Source of the DNA: Lachnospiraceae bacterium
GTDB taxonomy: Bacteria > Bacillota_A > Clostridia > Lachnospirales > Lachnospiraceae
Direction of reading: 5' to 3'
DNA length: 29,004 nt
Assembly: GCA_009911175.1 (NCBI GenBank)
Contig: QXWX01000086.1
Location: 1-29,004 of the forward strand
Shown: positions 1 to 8,076 of the stretch, in pieces
Position numbering within the stretch: position 1 is the first letter of the stretch
Layout: the number at the start of each line of letters is the position of its first letter
Program-made: the position numbers and the translations under genes
The notes under the pieces: model-generated
The model's input: only the letters and a program-made list of their open reading frames with translations
Told to the model about the DNA's origin: nothing
The model's database searches: none

Positions 1-75
1 AGGAAAACATATCGCCAAAGGCATAATATTTTCAAATTCTCCGAAAAAATTTCACCCAAATGGTTCACGGATTCA

Positions 76-96
76 GGGTATACCCAAGGGTAACCC
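76..96. repeat. Short double palindromic motif
   Basis: A perfect 10-bp palindrome, GGGTATACCC (76-85), is followed after AA by a 9-base near-copy, GGGTAACCC (88-96). It lies in about 125 bases with no recognisable gene, beyond the terminator of the Rpn gene. It could be an operator for a gene to the left of the window or simply chance; nothing in the window decides between these. Confidence 0.3.
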
Positions 97-126
97 ATTA
101 TGGCAATTCGGCCGTTTTAAAAGTAT

Positions 127-187
127 AAAAAAATCCTGATATAAATCTGTCGGTGACCGCATTCATGACTTATATCAGGATTTTTTT
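127..187. terminator. Bidirectional rho-independent terminator
   Basis: An 18-bp perfect inverted repeat has arms at 127-144 and 170-187 and a 25-base loop. Each arm carries seven A or seven T residues at its outer end, so a U-tract is made on either strand. It lies about 30 bases past the stop codon of the Rpn-type gene, so it most likely ends that transcript and any leftward readthrough from the island. It could also stop transcription entering from the left. Confidence 0.8.
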
Positions 188-216
188 ATTCATTTTTGAT
201 TTGCATCGATAAGCCG

Positions 217-1041
217 TCAGGCTTTTGAGGAATATTTTTGGTAATACTGCTGCGACATTTCTTCCGTCAGTCCAAACACTTTTTGAAGCTTTGCAAGGAT
301 ACGGTCCATTGGAAGCTGGTCATCAATGTAATCCAGAAGAACTGAGCGTATTGCGTCATCTCTGGCCTCTTCTCGCCCTTCATTATAAATACATTCGCCT
401 AGTCCATCCATGATATTTTCCTCCTTCCACAACTCTTCATTTTCAGAAAAATCAATATAATCAGATATTGTAGCCATGAAATCGCCCCTGTGGGGATACA
501 TAATTGCATTTAGAAAACGTAAGAGGTCGTACCCTTCGTCCTCCTTTTTTCCATTATACACCGTATTCCCCAATTTGATAACTACCAAAGTCATCAACTG
601 AGATGACAGCCGCCGCGCAAGGTGATACAATCCCCGCTTTTCAATCGGATATCCGGGCTTATAGGTTTTCTGCGATTCGATATCCACGTGCAGGCTGATC
701 TGCATTGATTCCGTAGAAAGCAGGGGATTCCTGGCACGGAACGCTAGGTCAAACAGGGATGTCTTCTCGTTGAGCTGAACAAATTCGGCATTGTCACTCC
801 GTATCTGCGTATTCGTCCTGCCCTGCGATACTTCTTTTGTGTCTGTTATGGAATCCTTTTCAATAAAATCCATGACTTCCTTCCGGCTGTATCCTTTGTA
901 CTCCGTCACCGTTTCACGCAGAATGACTGCCAGCACTTCCGCACTGCGCAGGATCGTCTTACTCTGTGCGTCAAGCCCTTTCATATCAGCCGTAAGCTGC
1001 ATGGAGCTGAGCGTACCCATAGTTCCTCTTAATTTGTCCAT
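217..1041 (-). CDS. Rpn-family PD-(D/E)XK nuclease-like protein, probably internally deleted
   Basis: This is a 274-residue protein of the Rpn recombination-promoting nuclease / putative transposase type. It shows FDLAFRAR (97-104), HVDIESQ (118-124) carrying the D-x-E core of the PD-(D/E)XK fold, RRLSSQ (143-148), and a C-terminus with EGREEARDDAI and ILAKLQKVFGLTEE, the repeat-like tail usual for the group. In relatives I recall, about 40-60 residues containing a YSIWIC-type strand separate the RRLSSQ helix from the VIxLG strand. Here they are joined directly (SSQLMTLVVIKLG, 146-158), so an in-frame deletion is likely and activity is doubtful. The start is supported by GGAGG seven bases upstream. 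It has its own upstream region and terminator and appears unrelated to glycosylation. Confidence 0.75.
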   Translation of the reverse strand: MDKLRGTMGTLSSMQLTADMKGLDAQSKTILRSAEVLAVILRETVTEYKGYSRKEVMDFIEKDSITDTKEVSQGRTNTQIRSDNAEFVQLNEKTSLFDLAFRARNPLLSTESMQISLHVDIESQKTYKPGYPIEKRGLYHLARRLSSQLMTLVVIKLGNTVYNGKKEDEGYDLLRFLNAIMYPHRGDFMATISDYIDFSENEELWKEENIMDGLGECIYNEGREEARDDAIRSVLLDYIDDQLPMDRILAKLQKVFGLTEEMSQQYYQKYSSKA

Positions 1042-1192
1042 TCGGTGTCCTCCATTTTTTCGTCCATGGTAAAAATTCGTCAGGAAATAGCTTTTGAATT
1101 TGACCTGTGTAGATGTTGAACTATTGCATTTTCATAAGATGTTTTTTAGATGGGCTGAGAATTGCCGTTTATGTCGAGGATGCGATGATCCT

Positions 1193-1276
1193 AGATCTTA
1201 TGATGATACAAAAATGGAGGCTTGTCAAGATGGAAATCAGATGAAAGATCTTAATATAAGTTATGAATTTGTCAAG
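1193..1276 (-). promoter_or_regulatory. Candidate promoter region of the Rpn gene, with a direct repeat
   Basis: The 265-base gap before the Rpn gene contains two perfect TTGACA -35 boxes on the minus strand, at 1275-1270 and 1228-1223. The first has TAAGAT after 16 bases (1253-1248). The second has only a weak CATCAT after 17 bases (1205-1200). Each box belongs to an imperfect direct repeat on the plus strand: AGATCTTA, then 21 or 15 bases, then TTGTCAAG (1193-1229 and 1246-1276). Promoter function is inferred from sequence only. The rest of the gap shows no recognisable gene. Confidence 0.35.
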
Positions 1277-1306
1277 GTGCTGCTATGCGTCTGGAGGGCA
1301 AACGTC

Positions 1307-2689
1307 TTATCCTTCCCCTTTGCTAATCGCCATATTGGTACACTCCATTGGTGATGCCGTCAGATTATATGTCATCATTCGATCCTTACTCACTCCTGAC
1401 TCCCATAGCTGTTTTTGTATTTCATTTGAATGCCCCGCGTTGGTGATCAGATAAAATGCATCCGGAAAGCGCTTCAATGCATCCTCCGGTGAGAGAATCG
1501 TACTTCCCATATATGTGTTCCCCCACTTCCTATCATCATTATCACAAAATGACACTATATTCTGTATTCCATGATTCCGAATCAAGCAGTAGGCACACGC
1601 GCCGACATATCCGCTGCCAAAAAGAACAACCTGCTGCTTCTTTGCAATCTCATGCAAAAAATCCCGGATGGCCTGTGCCGCAACCTCTGCCTTTAAATGT
1701 ACATAGTAATCATAAAAATCCGGATTTTCCACGAACATCCGGATTTCCATCCATGCCTCTCCAGCAACAGAAGCCCGATTCAAAAATCCATGCTCTATAA
1801 ACTCTTTTAAAATGTTCCGAAATTCCTCCAGGGCTTCCTTCGTTTTTTCTGCCGGCTGCCCCCACATCAGCAATTCTATATAAGGAGCTAATGCAACCAC
1901 TGCACACTCCTTTGCTAGAAACGTCATCTGTTCCTGGCTTTCTATACCTGTCTTTTTTGCAATTCGGAGCAGATTTTTACACTCTGCAAGATTAAACAAT
2001 ACACATTTGCTGTTATATGTAGAAGAATTTATATTATCTCTGCGGTAACGGTAAAAGGAATCTTCTAAAAAAAATCCCCTTTCCGCGTTTAACACAACCT
2101 GATATCGAAAACCACAGTCCTGAAATGCCGCCCCCGGTGTTTCCTGAAACCGAATCCCTTTTTCTAAAAGAAAATTTCTTTTATAGATCCCATTCCAGAT
2201 AAAAATATCAATTGTCTGTTTTCTCATCAGAAAATCCTGTGGCGTATAGATGGTATCATATGTGATCTTACTATGCTTTTTTAAGGAATATTTCAAAAAA
2301 ATCCTTTGTCCATCCTCCAACGTTGTAAAGATATTAAAATCTGATTTTACATAATCTGCGTTATTCTTTTTTGCAAACGCATAGAGCTTTTCATACATGT
2401 TCGGCAATATAAAATCATCCGTCTCTACAACCCCGATATATTCTCCAAGGGCCTCCTTTAATCCAAGGTTCATTTGGTAACCATAGCTTTTTTTATCAGC
2501 TTTTATCAGCCGGACCCGCCTGTCTTTTCTGACGTACTCCTCCAAAATCTCCAGTGTGCCGTCTGTGGACCCTGCGTCAATACACAGAACCTCCATTTCC
2601 TCCATTGTCTGGGAAATCACGCTCTCCATGCACTCCCGTATATACCGGACAACATTTAAGGAGGGCATAAGCACTGACACTTTTATCAT
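1307..2689 (-). CDS. GT2 glycosyltransferase with C-terminal Rossmann-like module
   Basis: This is a 460-residue cytoplasmic glycosyltransferase. Residues 1-110 form a GT-A nucleotide-sugar domain with VSVLMPSLNV at the start, CIDAGSTDGT (36-45) and an acidic ETDDF (89-93) in the metal-binding position. A middle region (about 140-240) includes IWNGIYKRNFL, AAFQDCGF and FYRYRRDN, shared with the GT2 at 5268-6599 and the truncated copy at 4102-5148. Residues from about 350 form the Rossmann-like module found throughout this island (VVLFGSGYVG, then FCDNDD). Its start overlaps the stop of the preceding GT2 as ATGA, so the two are translationally coupled. The sugar donor cannot be told from sequence. 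It is the last glycosylation gene before the Rpn gene. Confidence 0.85.
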   Translation of the reverse strand: MIKVSVLMPSLNVVRYIRECMESVISQTMEEMEVLCIDAGSTDGTLEILEEYVRKDRRVRLIKADKKSYGYQMNLGLKEALGEYIGVVETDDFILPNMYEKLYAFAKKNNADYVKSDFNIFTTLEDGQRIFLKYSLKKHSKITYDTIYTPQDFLMRKQTIDIFIWNGIYKRNFLLEKGIRFQETPGAAFQDCGFRYQVVLNAERGFFLEDSFYRYRRDNINSSTYNSKCVLFNLAECKNLLRIAKKTGIESQEQMTFLAKECAVVALAPYIELLMWGQPAEKTKEALEEFRNILKEFIEHGFLNRASVAGEAWMEIRMFVENPDFYDYYVHLKAEVAAQAIRDFLHEIAKKQQVVLFGSGYVGACAYCLIRNHGIQNIVSFCDNDDRKWGNTYMGSTILSPEDALKRFPDAFYLITNAGHSNEIQKQLWESGVSKDRMMTYNLTASPMECTNMAISKGEG

Positions 2690-4011
2690 AAATTTTCCTC
2701 TTTTCTGATTTGCCGGATTGTCTCAATAACGGAATCATGGTGAAGCTCCCTGAAAAAAGCATAGCTGTTTTCATAATTCCGAAAATAAATATAATCCTGC
2801 TCATTTGCAATCATATTTCCATATATGTCAATGTAAATTTCCGGCAGTATATTTTTTTCAATATCCTTTACATGGCGGCAAAAATGAATGATCTTGTCAA
2901 ACTGATCTGAATGTATTTTCTCCTGCTCATCTACATCCGTACCGATTACAATCTCTATTTCCAAATCCATTTTCTGCAGTCTGCCGCACAGCCTTACCGC
3001 CTGTTCTTTCAACACATCCTGCTGCAGATACAGAAGTACATGCCTGCACCCTGAGAGTTCCTTTTCTACCAGATGATACCCGTCCTTCTGCAGTTCATTT
3101 ATCCTGCGCCTTCCGGCCTTTCCGCGTTTATCGCGGATAAAATCCTCCAGGATATATTTCTCTGTATCAAATATATCCATGCGCCCCTTATAATAAGAAC
3201 CGTACATATAAGAAAATGCGTGTGATAATATGTATTCCGTAAATCTTTCCATATCCTCTTCAGGCATATATTTCGCAAAAAAACGATACCGATTGCGGGT
3301 CAGGTAGTACCTTGCAAAGGTATTTGACGTTTTCCTTGTCATCCCGCTCTTATGCCATGCCTTTGCATTTCCAAGCGATACCACCTTATAACCGGACTGC
3401 TTGATCCGGTATCCCAGTTCTATATCATCATAATAGATAAAATGCGCCTCATCCATTCCGCCGCATTTTAACAGAACCTCCCGCCGTACCATCGCGGCCG
3501 TTGCAGCCGCAAAATCACATTCTCTCGGCTCCTGTGCCTCCTCACTGTCCAGTTTCCCGCACCACTTTGATCTGTCAATAAATATTTCAAAGTCGATCGT
3601 CTTTGCATAATCCATGATCCGCCCGGGGTCATCTGACATCATGATCTTCGCTCCGACAATCCCGACACCTGGATTTTCTTCAAGATATCTATGCAGCTTT
3701 TTTATGGTATCTCTATCCACATACGCATCATTGTCCAGCATCATGATATATGGGTAGCCTTTTTCTACAGCCAGCCGCAATCCTCTTCCAAAGCCGCCGG
3801 AGCCGCCTAGATTCTCTGCATTTTGCAGGATTGTCACATTTTTTCCAAACTGCCTGCCAATCCGGTCCGCCGATCCATCTGTGGAGGCGTTATCGACTAC
3901 ATAGATATCACACTTGATATCCTCCGAATGTATCACAGCCTCTATACATTTCACGGTATCTTCGCCGCCATTATAATTGCATATAATCACTGCTGTTTCG
4001 TTTTTATTCAT
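2686..4011 (-). CDS. GT2 glycosyltransferase (rhamnosyl/galactofuranosyl-transferase-like)
   Basis: This 441-residue protein has a GT-A domain over about residues 5-240: VIICNYNG, VVDNASTDGS, the NLGGSGGFGRG segment (67-77) typical of WbbL/GlfT-type enzymes, the metal-binding DND (93-95), YDDIELGYR (194-202) and AWH (218-220). The 120-residue tail after about 320 starts with a hydrophobic strand (HVLLYLQ) and is unlike the module in neighbouring enzymes; I do not recognise it. Two AGGAG motifs precede the ATG, one abutting it and one ten bases upstream; the distant one has normal spacing. The 90-base gap upstream holds a TATAAT hexamer (minus strand 4048-4043) without a convincing -35, possibly a restart of transcription after the decayed gene. 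Rhamnose or furanose specificity is a family-based guess. Confidence 0.85.
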   Translation of the reverse strand: MNKNETAVIICNYNGGEDTVKCIEAVIHSEDIKCDIYVVDNASTDGSADRIGRQFGKNVTILQNAENLGGSGGFGRGLRLAVEKGYPYIMMLDNDAYVDRDTIKKLHRYLEENPGVGIVGAKIMMSDDPGRIMDYAKTIDFEIFIDRSKWCGKLDSEEAQEPRECDFAAATAAMVRREVLLKCGGMDEAHFIYYDDIELGYRIKQSGYKVVSLGNAKAWHKSGMTRKTSNTFARYYLTRNRYRFFAKYMPEEDMERFTEYILSHAFSYMYGSYYKGRMDIFDTEKYILEDFIRDKRGKAGRRRINELQKDGYHLVEKELSGCRHVLLYLQQDVLKEQAVRLCGRLQKMDLEIEIVIGTDVDEQEKIHSDQFDKIIHFCRHVKDIEKNILPEIYIDIYGNMIANEQDYIYFRNYENSYAFFRELHHDSVIETIRQIRKEENL

Positions 4012-4101
4012 CTCCTGATATCTCCTGTTGAATCTGGGAAAAATTATACGAAAGTTAACTTGCCCTTGAGGGACTTTTGAGTCATAACATATTACTATTT
4101 A

Positions 4102-5148
4102 TTATATTTTATCTACAGAAATTACGGTGTGAAATCCCAATTCCTTCAGCTTCTTTAATACAGGAAATTGATTACATTTACTGATGGCTACTACAACTAC
4201 AGATTCTGTATTATATTTTCGCAGATCAGCAATTTCATAAACCGGAATGCCTTCTATACTTTTCGGAGTACTTCTTGTTTTCAACGTTACGGCAAATCCA
4301 AACACTTCTTTAATAGAAACCAGAGACTTTAAGATCCGTTGTCCGTACATACCAGCTCCATATATAATAACTTTTTTTGCGCTTTTCAATATGTATTTTG
4401 CTCCAATAGCAGACAGATCGTTATTAATGATATACTCTTTATAAAGATGCCTGTTCAGATATTCAATATTATTTTGTTCAAAATAAGATTCTACATCCAA
4501 TAGAATTTTTTGCATTAACGCCCAATTTTCATCTGTCCAGTACTCTTTTATCATAATGCCTGCCTGGTAATCCTGTTGCAATTCTTTTGACATTCTTTTC
4601 AAAAATTCATATTGATAGAGTGGATCAATTCGAAAATATGTCATCATATAATGCTTAAACTTCTGAGACGCAATTATCGGAAAAGCAAAATCCTTTTTTT
4701 CAGCAGTAATATACTTTTGGATCACCCGAAATTCATCCATAATACAGAATACTTTTTTCGGGGATTTTACAGAAGCATTTTCATTGTCACATCGATAGCA
4801 TAAATAGGCATCCGGAATACAAATCATCCGTTTTGTTGACAAAAGTACCTTAAATACGAATGAAATATCTTGAAAGGAGGCACCAGGGGATGGATTAAAT
4901 GTAATTTGATTTGCTTCCAAAAATTTTTTCTTGTAAAGACAGCTCCAAATACTGGGCTCCACTTTAAAAATTTCAATTTCTTTTAATGGAGAAAAAACTT
5001 TCCCGTATGGAATATTGACCAATGCTTCATTGTATTGTTTTTCCTTTTCGAAAATGCAGTAAAAATTAGATTTTACGACATCCGCATCTTTCTCATGGGC
5101 TGTTTGATATAGTTTTTCAAAATTTTGTCGTACTAAATCTCTTTTCTT
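4102..5148 (-). pseudogene. 5'-truncated GT2 glycosyltransferase with intact C-terminal module
   Basis: The frame is open from an in-frame TGA at 5151-5149 to the stop at 4102 and aligns with the middle and C-terminus of the two full-length relatives. Examples are FEKLYQTAHEKDADVVKSNF (matching the EKLYAFAKKNNADYVKSDF region of the 1307-2689 protein), PSIWSCLYKKKFLEANQ, GASFQDISF and CYRCDNE, then the Rossmann-like module (KVIIYGAGMYG). The GT-A half, with nucleotide-binding strands and the ETDDF site, is missing. Bases 5149-5267 have stops in this frame and only faint resemblance (GYNEAL) to the lost part. The longest start-to-stop reading would begin at a TTG (5022). It cannot be a working glycosyltransferase; a separately expressed C-terminal piece cannot be excluded. 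Deletion or recombination between tandem GT2 copies is a likely cause. Confidence 0.75.
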
Positions 5149-5267
5149 TCATCTAATATATATTACTGCATCTTCTCTAGCGCTTCATTATAGCCTTATT
5201 ATGCTCCATTCATATCCCCGGGATAATCCATATTAATATAAACCGGTGGGTTTCTTTTAAGAACCTG

Positions 5268-6599
5268 TCATAAATTCATTCTTATAATGTTTTCAGATTT
5301 AATGCCGCCCCTTAGTAATTGATTATATATGTCATCAGCATAATATTTATTGGCAATCACGAATACATCCTCTTTGTATTGCACTATACATTTATGTGGG
5401 GGTTCTAACAATACTCCCCCTACCCTAACTCCCCACATCACCTTATTATTGTCGCAGACAGCCAACACATCCACCTCATTTTTATCCAGCAGTTGGTAAA
5501 GCATAAAGCCATACGTCCCATATCCAAATATCACAACCCTTCTGCCAGCAATACAGTCCAACAGTTTGCGTTCTTTTGAGGCAGCCATTTTATTTTTTAC
5601 ATAGGAATAATCAAAATATCCTTCGAAAGAGTGGGTGAGCAGGTTCAGTTCGAACCAGTTCTGGCGTGAAAAATTGTATTCCTTTAAGATCCCTGCTTCT
5701 ATCGCCGCATCGATTTTATTTTTGAGCCATATGTAATGCGTTTTCTCTATTTTTCCCCTATTCTGTAAACCGCCGTGTTTTACAAATTTGTCGGCCTCCC
5801 CCAAAAAGGAGTTGGCCATTCTACGATAAATGCCGTTCCAACAGTTCCCTGAGACATCGTCACCCAAAACCTGTTCATCCAACAGCCAGCGGAATTCCTG
5901 GTATACATATCTCAAGCAATCCATACAGTTGGAGGACGAACTTTCCCTGTCCAAGCAATAACGGTAGAAAGAGCGGTCTATGTAAACCGCCCTTTTTGCG
6001 TGGCATAGCACCTGTAGCTTGAACCCTATATCCTGGAATGATGCCCCTTTTGATTCGTGGAAGAGGATAAGATTCCTCTGCAGGAAATCTTTACTGTAGA
6101 TCCCCTTCCAGATGGCAGAATCATTTGTGAACAGTTCCAAATGTTCCTCTGGTGTTACCACTGCCCCATACAGATCCTTTGCCGGAAATAATTTTATGGT
6201 TTTATATAACCGATTCCCATTACGAAGCGTAACATAGAAATCATAATCTGCCTTGACATAATCTGCATCGTTTTTCTTAGCCAAACCATACAGGCATTCA
6301 TACATATCCTTTGCAACGAAGTCGTCGGTTTCTACAATCGCAATGTATTCCCCCCTTGCAACGCCAATCCCCATGTTTGTCTGCCTTCCATAGCTCTTTT
6401 CGCTGCTCTGCAAGACAGCAATCCTGCTATCACTGCAGGCGTACTCTTTTATTATTTCGAAAGTCCCATCATCTGAGCCTGCATCCACGCAGATAATTTC
6501 TATCTCTTCCATTGTCTGTGATAGAACACTCTCCAGACATTCCCTGATATAGCCTTTCACATTTAAGGAAGGCAGAATAACGGATACTTTAGGTCTCAT
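5268..6599 (-). CDS. GT2 glycosyltransferase with C-terminal Rossmann-like module
   Basis: This 442-residue protein is closely related to that at 1307-2689. It has VSVILPSLNV, SVLSQTMEEIEIICVDAGSD and ETDDF (90-94) in the GT-A domain, IWKGIYSKDFL, ASFQDIGF and FYRYCLD in the middle, and the Rossmann-like module from about residue 349 (VVIFGYGTYG, then VCDNNK). I chose the ATG at 6599-6597 because a GGGAGG site lies five bases upstream and because family homology starts at MRPKVSV. A frame-open ATG at 6641 would add 14 unrelated residues and overlap the previous gene. The gap to the preceding GT4 gene is then 19 bases. The acceptor and sugar are unknown. Confidence 0.85.
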   Translation of the reverse strand: MRPKVSVILPSLNVKGYIRECLESVLSQTMEEIEIICVDAGSDDGTFEIIKEYACSDSRIAVLQSSEKSYGRQTNMGIGVARGEYIAIVETDDFVAKDMYECLYGLAKKNDADYVKADYDFYVTLRNGNRLYKTIKLFPAKDLYGAVVTPEEHLELFTNDSAIWKGIYSKDFLQRNLILFHESKGASFQDIGFKLQVLCHAKRAVYIDRSFYRYCLDRESSSSNCMDCLRYVYQEFRWLLDEQVLGDDVSGNCWNGIYRRMANSFLGEADKFVKHGGLQNRGKIEKTHYIWLKNKIDAAIEAGILKEYNFSRQNWFELNLLTHSFEGYFDYSYVKNKMAASKERKLLDCIAGRRVVIFGYGTYGFMLYQLLDKNEVDVLAVCDNNKVMWGVRVGGVLLEPPHKCIVQYKEDVFVIANKYYADDIYNQLLRGGIKSENIIRMNL

Positions 6600-6604
6600 A
6601 CCAT

Positions 6605-6610
6605 CCTCCC
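6605..6610 (-). promoter_or_regulatory. Ribosome binding site that sets the GT2 start at 6599
   Basis: GGGAGG on the minus strand is five bases before the ATG at 6599. It lies inside the frame-open 5' extension, which argues for the shorter protein. The spacing is slightly short. Confidence 0.6.
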
Positions 6611-6618
6611 GCTGTAAG

Positions 6619-8022
6619 TTACATAATATTTGTAAAACCATATCCCTGCAACACGTCCTCTATTTCACCACGATACTTGTCTGATGGAATATAAACAAGT
6701 ACCTCTTCCTTTTTCTCCAGGAAATCTGTGATTGGGGATATCCTGTTCCCAAATATGGCATAGGGGTTGCGCTTAACGTCCGTGACTGCAATTCCTGCCA
6801 CAGGCACCTTGTATTCATCAAGGAGATATAGCAATCCCCTTGTGGCTGCACCTGCGCCATATATGACCAACTCCAAATGTCTTTCATTGGCCGCCTGGAT
6901 GGCCTGATTAAGCCGCTCTATAGGGGGTTCAACCCCCAACCTCTCCATTGTGTGCTCCAAGACGGTATAAAGTCTGGCCGTCCTTTTTTGCAGCGCTCTC
7001 TTATTTTCTGCTTCAATGTCAGCAATGCCATTCAAAATCCTATAAAATTTTTCAGACGAATCTCCCCAACTTGGCCAATCCTTCGCCGTTTTCAAAGAGT
7101 TCTTTTTCAGTCGCGTCAAAAGTTCACCATTTCTCTTTAATGAATTGATATGCCGTATCACCATTTCCTCATCGCCAACATCAGCCACCAGCGCATTTTC
7201 TCCGTGCACAATATATTCTTCGCTTCCCGATATATTATAAGTGATGGCAGTGCCGCCGCAATGAAACATCTCAAGTGGAGGCCCAAACATCCCCTCCACC
7301 AAACTGAGTTTAACTAATACATCACAGGAGCGGTAAACTTTAGCCACTTCCCAAATGGGCAGTTTTGAAAAAACTTTATCCACCCCTTCACATGAATCAA
7401 CATTGGTTGATGTTAGCAGCCAAATTTCATCAGCCTCAGATTTATAGCATATTTCAATGGTCTTTAACACATTTTTTATGCTATTGTTGATTGGGCCTTC
7501 AACCAAAACCCTTAACTTTCCGGCTTTCCTATCTGCATAACTTTCTCCATTTTCACAAAACAGTTCTTTATCTATCCCATTGAGAACCAGCTCTGCACTA
7601 TGGGAATGTTCTTGCTTCAGGTACTTTTGAATCCATGTCGCCTCCGTCAAATATGTAAACGGCATATCATAAGTCAAATCCGCCAAAACAGCTATCCCCC
7701 ATTTAGGGTCATGGTAAAAGCGGGACTCAATTGACTGGACAAAGTAGACATACTTTCTTGCTTCAATCATGAAAACATCATATACCGTCGCCCATCCCGT
7801 AGCAATCACAATGTCAAACACTTCGCCTTGGCATTCCTCCAAAGTCATATAGCGAAACCTATCTGTCCCTTTATGCCATTCGGCCCTCTTATGGGACAAC
7901 TTTATCCTGCTGGCTATCGTTACGCTGTTTCCCTTCTCCAATGCATATAAAGCATGTTCAAATACAACGTTTACACCGCCACAAATTGTTATATCGTGTA
8001 AGAGAAAAGCCCATTTCTCCAT
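6619..8022 (-). CDS. GT4 (GT-B fold) glycosyltransferase with C-terminal Rossmann-like module
   Basis: This 467-residue protein has an N-terminal GT-B half beginning WAFLLHDITICGGVN, where the glycine-rich turn is the usual acceptor-side loop, and LVLNGID (146-151) at the domain junction. The donor-binding signature EGMFGPPLE (243-251, the E-x7-E motif) is followed by MFHCGGTAI, typical of GT4 and near to WsaF-like rhamnosyltransferases. From about residue 381 it carries the island's Rossmann-like module (LVIYGAGAATRG). AAAGGG lies upstream of the ATG. It is the only GT-B sugar transferase in the island apart from the TagB-like protein. The donor could be a nucleotide-rhamnose or GDP-heptose; sequence alone does not decide. 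Confidence 0.85.
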   Translation of the reverse strand: MEKWAFLLHDITICGGVNVVFEHALYALEKGNSVTIASRIKLSHKRAEWHKGTDRFRYMTLEECQGEVFDIVIATGWATVYDVFMIEARKYVYFVQSIESRFYHDPKWGIAVLADLTYDMPFTYLTEATWIQKYLKQEHSHSAELVLNGIDKELFCENGESYADRKAGKLRVLVEGPINNSIKNVLKTIEICYKSEADEIWLLTSTNVDSCEGVDKVFSKLPIWEVAKVYRSCDVLVKLSLVEGMFGPPLEMFHCGGTAITYNISGSEEYIVHGENALVADVGDEEMVIRHINSLKRNGELLTRLKKNSLKTAKDWPSWGDSSEKFYRILNGIADIEAENKRALQKRTARLYTVLEHTMERLGVEPPIERLNQAIQAANERHLELVIYGAGAATRGLLYLLDEYKVPVAGIAVTDVKRNPYAIFGNRISPITDFLEKKEEVLVYIPSDKYRGEIEDVLQGYGFTNIM

Positions 8023-8076
8023 ATCTTAATCCCTTCTTTCGGCCATAATTCTGGTTACAGTTTTACAGCCTTTTAC

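Noticed and set aside
127..187. Inverted repeat as an insertion-sequence end or attachment site
   Set aside because: Arms with A- and T-runs at the outer ends, placed just after a stop codon, are better explained as a two-way terminator; no transposase or target duplication was seen.
1094..1354. Plus-strand open frame of 86 codons in the gap before the Rpn gene
   Set aside because: It runs into the antisense of the GT2 gene, has no ribosome binding site or family resemblance, and lies opposite to all other genes.
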